5,499 nt of DNA, taken from Pseudomonadota bacterium. Its GTDB lineage: Bacteria; Myxococcota; Polyangia; GCA-2747355; JACKDQ01. Of this stretch, positions 1 to 5,499 are shown one piece after another (the first letter of the stretch is position 1; every line of letters begins with the position of its first letter). Both the position numbers and the translations under genes were made by a program. The notes beneath the pieces were generated by a model, which searched no databases, had not been told where the DNA came from, and was given only the letters and a program-made list of their open reading frames with translations. The stretch is taken from the NCBI GenBank assembly GCA_030591195.1, contig JAUVBO010000280.1, forward strand, positions 1 to 5,499, written 5' to 3'.

Positions 1-1424
1 AACTCCGAGGCGGCGAGGATGCGGAAGTACTCCTTCTCCACGTTCGGCTGGATCTTCGCGCCGGCCTCGGCCAGGGCCGCGCTGCGCGACGGGGTGGTCA
101 GCACGATGAAGGTTCGGCCGAGGGTCGTGATCGGGTAGAGCTGTTGCTCGAGGTGGTCAGCGCAGCAACGCCGGACGGTGAGGTCCACCGGGGCCGGCAC
201 GTCCGAGGCCTCCGAGCCGGAGAAGACCGCCAGCGGCTTGTCGGTCTCCACCCGCGTGCCGGTGAAGTCGGCGTCCTTGCCGAAGCCGCCGGTCTCGAGG
301 TTGACCACCTCGAAGGCGTTGAGGGTCAGCTCGAGCACCTTGCCCGCCTTGGTCGGCTGGATCCGGCCTCCCTCTCCGTCTCCGATGATCGCCGTGCTCA
401 GCTCGACGCGGACCTTGGTCTCGTCCCGGGTGGCGACGAGGGTCAAGAAGGCCCGCAGGTCGGTGCCGAAGTTGGTCCTCGGGTCGTCGGTGGAGGCGAT
501 CGTCTGGGGCCAGCCCATCGCGAGGTAGGGCGCGCCGGTGGTGTTCTCCGAGTCGGTGGTCAACGCGGCTACCGGGATCAGCAGCGAGGCGTCGTTGGAG
601 AACACGCCGACGTTGGACAGCGGGTTGAACTGGTAGGCGATCAGCGGCACGGTCGACACGATGCGGTAGGCGGAGCTGGTGATCGCGGTGCCAGTGCCGG
701 TGTTGAACTCGCCGGGCGGCGAGCCGTCGACCTCGAGCGGCTCGAGCAGCAGCAACTCGAGCGCCTGGGGACGGACGGTGAGCTCCTTGACCACCTCGAT
801 CTTCGGCGGCTCGCCCGGCTTGGATCGATTGACCGAGACCTTGACCTTGGCCGGCAGGGACGAGGGGTTCGACAGCGCCACGGCGAACTGCTGGGCCGCC
901 GCGGCGCCGATCTCGACCACCGCGTTGTCGAGGTCCACCGCCCAGTACTCGCAGCCGACGTAGCTGCGGTTCTTCTGCGCTAGCTCGCAGGCGTTTTCGC
1001 AGCCGCCCTGGTAGCAGATGTCGCCGGCCTCGGCGTCGCAGACCTTGAGCGGCTCGGCCTCGAAGCCAGTGCCGCTGTCGTTGCACTGCAGCAGCTTCTC
1101 GCCGAAGCAGCTCTGCTGGCTCGGCACACAGACCTTGCAGCCGAGGGGCTCGACGCAGATCAGCTCGTTGGCGGCGCAGTCCTCATCGACCTGGTAGCCG
1201 GTGCCGTCCTCGAAGCAACGCAGCGCCACCGAGCCGCGACAGGAGAAGCTCCCTGGATCGCAGATCTGGTTGCTGCGGCTGGTGTTGGCGCAGGTGGCGA
1301 CCAGGGTCAGGGAGACTCCGGCGACGGCAGCCAGCACCACCGCCGATGTCGCGAGCGGTGACCGGGGGGTGGGGGGTTCGCCCGGGTGGTCGGTCGCAGG
1401 CGGAGCCGCATCGAGAGCGCTCAC
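1..1424 (-). CDS. Exported cysteine-rich protein with IgGFc-binding-type domain (3' end beyond window)
   Basis: The reading frame opens with GTG at 1424 and stays open for 474 codons to the window edge, so the C-terminus is missing. Residues 1-23 are a polar, proline-rich tail. Residues 24-44 are hydrophobic and end in LVATC (C45), a signal peptide or anchor with an imperfect lipobox. Residues 55-146 form two cysteine-rich repeats. From about residue 153 the protein matches what I know of the bacterial IgGFc-binding N-terminal family (Pfam IgGFc_binding): GCEYWAVDLDN (157-167), AYQFNPLSNVGVFSNDAS (263-280), AVFSGSEASDVP (399-410) and CCADHLEQQLYP (420-431). These proteins are common in myxobacteria. 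The name comes from similarity to mammalian FCGBP, so antibody binding should not be assumed; a secreted or surface adhesive role is inferred. The start is set by the GTGA overlap with the upstream lipoprotein stop and by an AAGGTGA ribosome binding site 7 bases before it. Confidence is high for the gene and family, low for function. Confidence 0.9.
   Translation of the reverse strand, partial: MSALDAAPPATDHPGEPPTPRSPLATSAVVLAAVAGVSLTLVATCANTSRSNQICDPGSFSCRGSVALRCFEDGTGYQVDEDCAANELICVEPLGCKVCVPSQQSCFGEKLLQCNDSGTGFEAEPLKVCDAEAGDICYQGGCENACELAQKNRSYVGCEYWAVDLDNAVVEIGAAAAQQFAVALSNPSSLPAKVKVSVNRSKPGEPPKIEVVKELTVRPQALELLLLEPLEVDGSPPGEFNTGTGTAITSSAYRIVSTVPLIAYQFNPLSNVGVFSNDASLLIPVAALTTDSENTTGAPYLAMGWPQTIASTDDPRTNFGTDLRAFLTLVATRDETKVRVELSTAIIGDGEGGRIQPTKAGKVLELTLNAFEVVNLETGGFGKDADFTGTRVETDKPLAVFSGSEASDVPAPVDLTVRRCCADHLEQQLYPITTLGRTFIVLTTPSRSAALAEAGAKIQPNVEKEYFRILAASE
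987..1262 (-). repeat. Two tandem cysteine-rich repeats in the encoded surface protein
   Basis: This segment encodes residues 55-146 of the IgGFc-binding-type protein. The first unit has cysteines at 55, 62, 70, 83, 90, 96 and the second at 99, 106, 114, 129, 137, 142, with C146 closing the module. The opening spacing C-x6-C-x7-C is identical in both units, and both continue with an acidic/Gly stretch (FEDGTGY and NDSGTGF). The later spacings differ by one or two residues. This suggests an old duplication of a disulfide-bonded module between the membrane signal and the beta-rich domain. An oxidising, extracytoplasmic location is inferred from the cysteine density. The repeat is at protein level; the DNA copies are diverged. 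Confidence 0.75.
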
Positions 1425-3454
1425 GGTTGATTCACCTTGAAGGAAAACTCGTCATAGGACCAGCGATCCCAGTACTGGGACCTTAGCTGGGAGTAGTTGA
1501 AGGTGTCGATGTCGAAGTCGGGCAGGCGCACCTGCCACTGGAGCCAGACCAGCGAGGTGTTCGGCCAGGCCGGCAGTCCGACGGTCTTGGGGTCGGGGAG
1601 CTTGACCTCGGTCACGTCGCCGGGGCTGATCACCCGCCAGAGCGGCGTCTGGTCGCTGCGCTCGATGGCGGTGATCGCCACGCTCGCCTCGCCCTGGTAG
1701 CTCCAGCGCAGGGTGTTGCCCTCGAGCAACCCGCCGGGGCCAGGTTTCACCTGCTGGGGTGGTCCGAGCAGGCCATCGAGCAGGATCACGCCGGCCGCAT
1801 CGGGCTGGACCGAGAGGTTGGTCGCCTTGACGATCGGTAGCCCGCTGGGGCTGCTCGCCTCGTCGAGCAGCAGGTCGACGCCGTAAGCGCCATCGGTCAG
1901 GCCCTGCTTGGTGAAGCTCGGGAGGCGGCCGAAGCGGACCTTGGTCGGGATGCCGTCGGCCTCGACCTGCATGTCGCGGCGCAGCAGGTAGCCCTCGGCG
2001 CCGAGGTCGATCGCCAGCCGCAGCCGGTGGCGGTTGACTTGGGCTGGCGGGTTCTTGATCTCGACCGTCACCTGCTCGGTGAGCGGGATGTTGACCAGCA
2101 CGTTGACCACCTTGCGCTCGCCAGGTCCGATGACGATGCCGCGGGTGATGCCCATCGCGTAGGGCTCGAAGCGGTCGGAGGCCTCGTGGTAGAGCCCTGC
2201 CACGGCGTAGACCGCGAGGGTGCCGAGGCGCGAGTTGAGGCTGTAGGGCCAGGCGGTCGTGTCGCCCGGCTCGAAGTCGATCGTCGACGTCGGGGTGGTG
2301 AACGGAGGCGCGAAGCGGATCGCCGAGTTGGTGACAAAGACGTGGACCCGCTTGACCTGGCCGACCTTGGGCTCGGGCACGATCTTCCACTGGGTGCTGC
2401 CAGCGCCGGTGGAGCCGCCGAAGATCACGTAACCCTCGATCAACCCCATCCGCTGGCCCGGCGGCATCTCCCCCGGCTGGGGGGGAATGATCGGGTAGAG
2501 GAAGATCGTCACGTCGCGGGCGTCGAACTCGACCATCGTGGTCGTCTCGTGCTGGGGCTTGCCCGCGGTGACGGTCACCGGGCCGGCGAGCTGTGGGTCG
2601 GAGAAGACCACCACCCCCTTGGCGTCGGTCTGGCCGCTGAGCTGCAGGTCGCGGTCCTTGTGGACGAAGACTGTCGCCAGCGCGACCGGTTGACGGGTGA
2701 GCCAGTTGAGCACCGAGACGGTCAGCGTGCCCTGGATCGGGCCGCCGCCCATGCCTCCCGAGTGCGGGTTGGTGCTGCCGTAGTAGGTGAACACCTCTTC
2801 GACCGTGACCTCGTCGGCGCCGGCGCCGATCACCAGCTTCACCGGGCCGTCCGGGTGGGGGGCGGTCTTGGCCCGCAGGGTGGTGGCGCTGACCACCTCG
2901 ACGTCGATCATCTCCTGGCCGCCGAGCTCGACCTTGACCCCCGGGGCGAAGGCGGTGCCCGCGCCGTGGATCGTCACCAGCGTCCCACCGGCGCTCGGGC
3001 CGGAGCTCGGGTCGAGGTAGACCGGGTCATAGCGGTAGGCGTCCTCGAGGGTCGCTCTGTCGTCAGCGCCGCCGCCGCTGGTGGTGACCTCGATGTCCGC
3101 CGGTCCAACCTCCCCCGCCGGGGCGATGACCGCGATCGCCACCGGGCTGAGCACGGTGGTCTCGCCGACCTGGATCTCCTTGCCGCCGATGCGGACCTCG
3201 GTGCCCTTGTCGAACCCCGAGCCGTGGATCGTCACCACGTTGCCGCCGATGAACGGGCCGTGGGTCGGGGTGACCGCGGTGACGGTGAGGTAGTCGGGGA
3301 TCGTCGCGTCGCCGTCTGGCAGGCCCGCGTCGCGGAGCTCGGCGATGGTGTCGGCCTGGCGGACCGGCACGATCCCACGGATCAGGTCGTCACAGCCTCC
3401 CGCGCCGAGCACGAGCAAGGCCAACGAGATCGTCAAGGACAGTCCACGAACCAT
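1421..3454 (-). CDS. IPT/TIG-domain lipoprotein
   Basis: A 677-residue protein. Residues 1-21 form a lipoprotein signal peptide: R3, a hydrophobic core at 5-16, and lipobox AGGC with the acylated cysteine at C21, followed by DD. Two IPT/TIG (immunoglobulin-like, plexin/transcription factor type) domains follow at about 57-143 and 145-224, each with the hallmark P-x-x-G-P-x-x-GG-x-x-VTIHG-x-G (for example GGNVVTIHGSGF, 70-81). A Gly-rich linker (226-240) leads to a beta domain at about 241-320 that resembles carboxypeptidase-regulatory-like folds (VFVHKDRD...G-x-x-x-F). Residues 321-677 are beta-rich and match nothing I recognise. TIG domains usually mediate contacts with proteins or glycans, so an envelope-anchored binding or scaffold protein is likely; no catalytic motif is visible. 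The ATG at 3454 is preceded by AGGTGAG. The gene lies 24 bases after the HEAT gene and its stop overlaps the next start, so it is the middle gene of an operon. Confidence 0.92.
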   Translation of the reverse strand: MVRGLSLTISLALLVLGAGGCDDLIRGIVPVRQADTIAELRDAGLPDGDATIPDYLTVTAVTPTHGPFIGGNVVTIHGSGFDKGTEVRIGGKEIQVGETTVLSPVAIAVIAPAGEVGPADIEVTTSGGGADDRATLEDAYRYDPVYLDPSSGPSAGGTLVTIHGAGTAFAPGVKVELGGQEMIDVEVVSATTLRAKTAPHPDGPVKLVIGAGADEVTVEEVFTYYGSTNPHSGGMGGGPIQGTLTVSVLNWLTRQPVALATVFVHKDRDLQLSGQTDAKGVVVFSDPQLAGPVTVTAGKPQHETTTMVEFDARDVTIFLYPIIPPQPGEMPPGQRMGLIEGYVIFGGSTGAGSTQWKIVPEPKVGQVKRVHVFVTNSAIRFAPPFTTPTSTIDFEPGDTTAWPYSLNSRLGTLAVYAVAGLYHEASDRFEPYAMGITRGIVIGPGERKVVNVLVNIPLTEQVTVEIKNPPAQVNRHRLRLAIDLGAEGYLLRRDMQVEADGIPTKVRFGRLPSFTKQGLTDGAYGVDLLLDEASSPSGLPIVKATNLSVQPDAAGVILLDGLLGPPQQVKPGPGGLLEGNTLRWSYQGEASVAITAIERSDQTPLWRVISPGDVTEVKLPDPKTVGLPAWPNTSLVWLQWQVRLPDFDIDTFNYSQLRSQYWDRWSYDEFSFKVNQP
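1432..1438 (-). promoter_or_regulatory. Ribosome binding site for the IgGFc-binding-type gene
   Basis: AAGGTGA reads on the minus strand, 7 bases before the GTG start at 1424. It lies within the last codons of the upstream lipoprotein gene. With the GTGA start/stop overlap it fixes the GTG start and points to translational coupling of the two genes. Confidence 0.7.
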
Positions 3455-3457
3455 CGT

Positions 3458-3464
3458 CTCACCT
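3458..3464 (-). promoter_or_regulatory. Ribosome binding site for the lipoprotein gene
   Basis: AGGTGAG lies 3 bases before the ATG at 3454, in the 24-base gap after the HEAT gene. The spacing is short, but AGGTGA is a good anti-16S match, and the signal peptide begins directly at this ATG, which supports the start. Confidence 0.55.
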
Positions 3465-3478
3465 ACGAGCGAGGCACC

Positions 3479-5125
3479 TCAGTCGATCCCGACCAGGCGC
3501 ATCTTGTTCTTCGCGCTCTTGCCAAGCTTGCTTCGCGGCGACTTGGCCACCAGGTGGGCCAGCAGCGCGCCGCCGAATTCCTTCTCGTCCTCGTCTCGGC
3601 TCTCGGCGAAGTTGAACCCGACGAAGAACAGGTCCTCCGCGCCGAGGGCTCTCTCGCGCTTGAGCTTGCCCGCCAGCGGGAAGCCCTCGCCAACCAGGGT
3701 CACCGCGTGGCGCAGCACCGGGTCGGTGGTGCGCGAGGCGCGCCCGAGGTCCTTCTTCGCCGTGGTGTTGCAGAGGCCACAGACCAGCGCGGTGTAGTGA
3801 CCGTCCTCCTCGAGCAGCCCCGCCAGGTCGAGGCGCTCGAGCAGCGCGAAGGCCTGGTCGAAGCGCTTGGCCCGCCGGTGCTTCAGCGCCCGCTCGAGCA
3901 GCAGCGCGGCGTAGCTCGGAGGATCGGCCAGCCGGAGCAGGCCGAGCAGGTGCTCGGCGGCCTCCTGGCGGGCCTCGAGGGCGGCGATGGCGAGCTCGGC
4001 GACCGCTAGGCGCGCCGCGGTGTCGAGGTCGGCGGCGTGGGGCCGAAGCACCCGGCAGAGCCGGGCCAGCGCCTCGGGATCGTTGGTCAGCCGCTGCAGC
4101 TCCTTGACCAGCCCCTTGCCGGCGCCTTCGGCCCGGACCAGCGCCCGGCCGGACGCGTCGCGGGTGGCCGGGTCGTCGCCGAGCAGGTGCTCGATCAGCA
4201 CCTTGATCGACTTGACGTCGCCACGCTTGCCAAGGGTCTCGACGGCGAAGCGACGGGCCTCGGCGAGGGGTGCGGCGGCGAGCTTGCTCAGGGCACCGGC
4301 GGGGGGCGTTCCGGCCTTGAAGCCGTCGAGCTTGAGGCTACGCAGGGTGTCCACCGCGGCGCGGGCGAGGCACGCCTCGTCGTCGCCGGCGTGCTCAAGC
4401 ATCGCCTTGAGCGCCGTGGCGGTGGAGCGGGCGGCCTGAAGCGGCCGTCGCAGCCCGGCGAGGGCGGCGAGGCGCACGGCGGTCGGGTGCCTGTCGGTCG
4501 CGAAGGGAAGCAGGACCTGGACCAGCCTCGCGTCGCGGTAGTATCCGAGCAGCCGGACGGCCCGGGCCGCGCGAAGGGGCTCGCTGGTCCACTGCTTGTC
4601 CTTGAGCCGGTGGGCCAGCGCCTCGCGGAGGATCGCCAGCGCCTTGTCGTCCATCTGGTCGATCTCGCCGCGCAGGGTGTTGACCACCGCCTCGCCGAGG
4701 TCGGGCCGCTCGAGGTAGCCGAGCAGTCGCTCGAAGATCTCCTGGTTGTGGTTGCGGCCGATGATCGCGACGATCGCTCGCTGGCGCGGCAGCGGTGCGC
4801 TGTCGAGCTCACGGGCGAGGGCGGCGGCGGAGCGAGCCCCCTGGCTCGCGAGCAGCCCGGTGGCGAGGGCTCGGATCTCCTCGTCCTTGCTGTCGAGCAG
4901 GGGCGTGACGAAGGGCGCGATTTTCTTCGCTCGCATCGCCACCAGCGCCTCGAGGGCGTAGAGCTGCAGTGGGCCCTCCCCTTCCGTCAGGCAGGCACAG
5001 AGCCGCTCTTTCGCGTCGTCGTCCTTGACCCGCAGCCCGCCGAGCACCATCGCAGCGGCGCAGCGGCGCTCCGAGCGCTCGTCGGACAGCATGTCGACGA
5101 TCTTTGCGACGATCTGTTGCGCCAT
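3479..5125 (-). CDS. HEAT-repeat protein, cytoplasmic
   Basis: A 548-residue protein rich in Ala, Leu, Arg, Asp and Glu, with no signal peptide or membrane segment, so probably cytoplasmic. Residues 1 to about 400 are a solenoid of paired helices with the HEAT/PBS-lyase-like pattern, for example YALEALVAMRAKK (56-68) then PFVTPLLDSKDEEIRALATG (71-90), and LAALAGLRRPLQ (219-230). HEAT solenoids are protein-interaction scaffolds, and no catalytic residues are visible. The last 150 residues (about 400-548) are different: a helical, TPR-like stretch (FDQAFALLERLD, 422-433), LVCGLCNTT (447-455), EDLFFVGFNFAE (497-508) and a basic tail (SPRSKLGKSAKNKMRL). I chose the ATG at 5125 because HEAT-type sequence begins there. 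The frame is open for another 46 codons upstream, to an ATG at 5263, but that stretch is unlike the rest and runs through the candidate promoter. The ribosome binding site at 5125 is weak (GAGAG, 11 bases upstream). First gene of the probable three-gene operon. The true substrate or partner is unknown. Confidence 0.88.
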   Translation of the reverse strand: MAQQIVAKIVDMLSDERSERRCAAAMVLGGLRVKDDDAKERLCACLTEGEGPLQLYALEALVAMRAKKIAPFVTPLLDSKDEEIRALATGLLASQGARSAAALARELDSAPLPRQRAIVAIIGRNHNQEIFERLLGYLERPDLGEAVVNTLRGEIDQMDDKALAILREALAHRLKDKQWTSEPLRAARAVRLLGYYRDARLVQVLLPFATDRHPTAVRLAALAGLRRPLQAARSTATALKAMLEHAGDDEACLARAAVDTLRSLKLDGFKAGTPPAGALSKLAAAPLAEARRFAVETLGKRGDVKSIKVLIEHLLGDDPATRDASGRALVRAEGAGKGLVKELQRLTNDPEALARLCRVLRPHAADLDTAARLAVAELAIAALEARQEAAEHLLGLLRLADPPSYAALLLERALKHRRAKRFDQAFALLERLDLAGLLEEDGHYTALVCGLCNTTAKKDLGRASRTTDPVLRHAVTLVGEGFPLAGKLKRERALGAEDLFFVGFNFAESRDEDEKEFGGALLAHLVAKSPRSKLGKSAKNKMRLVGID

Positions 5126-5172
5126 CGAGGGGTTATCTCTCGCCCGTGCCCGGTATCGGGGAGGCCCGACTT

Positions 5173-5188
5173 CGGCAATAATTTGCCG
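5173..5188. repeat. Perfect 16-base inverted repeat, CGGCAA-TAAT-TTGCCG
   Basis: Two perfect 6-base arms flank a 4-base AT centre, 47 bases upstream of the HEAT start and inside the predicted leader. Its AT-rich core stands out from the GC-rich surroundings, the form expected of a homodimeric repressor site. It could equally be an RNA hairpin. No regulator for it is visible in the window. Confidence 0.4.
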
Positions 5189-5189
5189 T

Positions 5190-5209
5190 GGGTGGCGCTC
5201 GTACCACCC
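5190..5209 (-). repeat. Inverted repeat, leader hairpin
   Basis: On the minus-strand transcript this forms a 7-base-pair stem, GGGUGGU/GCCACCC with one G-U pair, and a 6-base loop. It falls at the very 5' end of the predicted leader. It could stabilise the mRNA or be a protein site. No T-run follows, so it is not an intrinsic terminator. Confidence 0.4.
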
Positions 5210-5216
5210 CTGTGGA

Positions 5217-5245
5217 AGTGTACCGGCGTGCCGGCTGCTGATCAA
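5217..5245 (-). promoter_or_regulatory. Candidate sigma-70-type promoter for the HEAT/lipoprotein/surface-protein operon
   Basis: On the minus strand, TTGATC (5245-5240) and TACACT (5222-5217) are separated by exactly 17 bases. Each hexamer matches the consensus at four of six positions (TTGACA, TATAAT). Transcription would begin near 5210, giving a leader of about 85 bases before the HEAT start at 5125. The site lies in the 214-base gap after the upstream membrane gene. Myxobacterial promoters are often poor matches to consensus, so this is a candidate only. Confidence 0.4.
5223..5234. promoter_or_regulatory. Dyad in the promoter spacer, possible operator
   Basis: CCGGC-GT-GCCGG is a perfect 5+5 inverted repeat. 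It sits wholly between the candidate -35 and -10 hexamers and abuts the -10, where a bound regulator could block RNA polymerase. Short GC dyads are common by chance in GC-rich DNA, so only the position makes it notable. Confidence 0.25.
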
Positions 5246-5288
5246 CGCGCAGTGCTGCATCATCCCAGATACTGTTACCGGTGCCGGA

Positions 5289-5304
5289 GGCAGTCGCTAC
5301 TGCC
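5289..5304. repeat. Perfect hairpin GGCAGT/ACTGCC after the membrane gene
   Basis: Six perfect base pairs with a 4-base loop, starting about 35 bases downstream of the membrane protein stop. There is no U-tract on either strand, so it is not a standard intrinsic terminator. It may mark the 3' end of the upstream transcript or be incidental. Confidence 0.3.
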
Positions 5305-5339
5305 ACCCGTATTACGTCGCGGATCTCGGCGGGTTTTTG

Positions 5340-5499
5340 TCAGGCCTGGGCCATGCCGAGGCCGAAGAGCACCAGCCCGATGGCCACTGCGGCTGACAGC
5401 GGGAAGAAGCGAGTCGTCAGCCCTGCGTCGGGGCGCAGTCCGAGCAGCAGGAGGGCCAGCGCACTGACAACCCAGACCGCGAACCCCGCGACTCCAACG
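5340..5499 (-). CDS. C-terminal end of a membrane protein (5' end beyond window)
   Basis: Only the last 52 codons are present, ending in TGA at 5342-5340, with the rest lying outside the window. The visible sequence is two hydrophobic segments, residues 1-21 (FAVWVVSALALLLLG core) and about 33-49 (PLSAAVAIGLVLFGLGM), joined by a short polar loop RPDAGLTTR. This is the helical-hairpin end of an inner-membrane protein. The strong hydrophobic periodicity, ending in a clean stop, argues that this frame is real despite the lack of a visible start. I do not recognise the family and assign no function. It is separated from the HEAT gene by 214 bases with its own candidate promoter, so it is probably a different transcription unit on the same strand. 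Confidence 0.65.
   Translation of the reverse strand, partial: VGVAGFAVWVVSALALLLLGLRPDAGLTTRFFPLSAAVAIGLVLFGLGMAQA

Noticed and set aside
157..1086. 309-codon minus-strand frame with an ATG start
   Set aside because: It is arginine-rich nonsense in a different frame from the GTG-started gene, whose translation carries clear family motifs over the same bases.
1364..1390. G-quadruplex on the plus strand
   Set aside because: Only two long G-runs and one GGG are present before a GG, so a three-tetrad quadruplex with four separate runs does not fit. The runs are explained by proline codons on the other strand.
2027..4009. 660-codon plus-strand open frame spanning the lipoprotein and HEAT genes
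   Set aside because: It crosses two well-supported minus-strand genes and their intergenic gap. Its translation is a monotonous mix of Arg, Gly, Val, Asp, Leu and His with no domain, the usual antisense shadow of GC-rich coding DNA.
5126..5263. Extension of the HEAT protein to an ATG at 5263
   Set aside because: The 46 extra residues do not resemble HEAT sequence, and the stretch contains the candidate promoter and two palindromes, so the ATG at 5125 is preferred.
5306..5338. Plus-strand terminator-like element: GC stem followed by TTTTT
   Set aside because: The stem is only five pairs, one of them G-U, with an 18-base loop, and no plus-strand gene reads into it. The T-run is next to the stop codon of the minus-strand membrane gene and would be an A-run in that transcript.
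4037..5467. 476-codon plus-strand open frame over the HEAT gene and the upstream gap
   Set aside because: It is antisense to the HEAT gene, is low-complexity and Gly/Arg/Val-rich, and its extension runs through the control region and the membrane protein end without recognisable motifs.

Overview
The window is GC-rich, densely coded bacterial DNA, and every gene I can support lies on the minus strand. It most likely comes from a myxobacterium or a related former deltaproteobacterial lineage (Myxococcota). The case for this is the gene content: an IgGFc-binding-type surface protein carrying a myxobacterial-style cysteine-rich module, and a large IPT/TIG-domain lipoprotein, combined with the high GC. 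I cannot name a genus.

Layout, in the direction of transcription (right to left): (1) the last 52 codons of an unidentified membrane protein (5499 to 5340); (2) a 214-base gap (5339 to 5126) holding a candidate sigma-70-type promoter, a dyad inside the promoter spacer and three more hairpin-capable inverted repeats; (3) a 548-residue cytoplasmic HEAT-repeat protein (5125 to 3479); (4) after only 24 bases, a 677-residue lipoprotein with two IPT/TIG domains (3454 to 1421); (5) overlapping its stop codon by four bases (GTGA), a GTG-started exported cysteine-rich protein with an IgGFc-binding-type domain (1424 to beyond base 1). The fifth gene lacks its 3' end.

Genes 2 to 4 (HEAT protein, lipoprotein, cysteine-rich surface protein) look like one operon: same strand, a 24-base gap, then a 4-base overlap with a good ribosome binding site inside the upstream gene. 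The last two products appear to be exported or envelope proteins built from protein- or carbohydrate-contacting beta domains, while the HEAT protein has no export signal and would be an intracellular scaffold or adaptor. A surface-adhesion or envelope-assembly role is an inference from domain types only; I recognise no characterised pathway. I found no RNA genes, mobile elements, CRISPR arrays or phage genes. The long plus-strand reading frames are GC-driven shadows.
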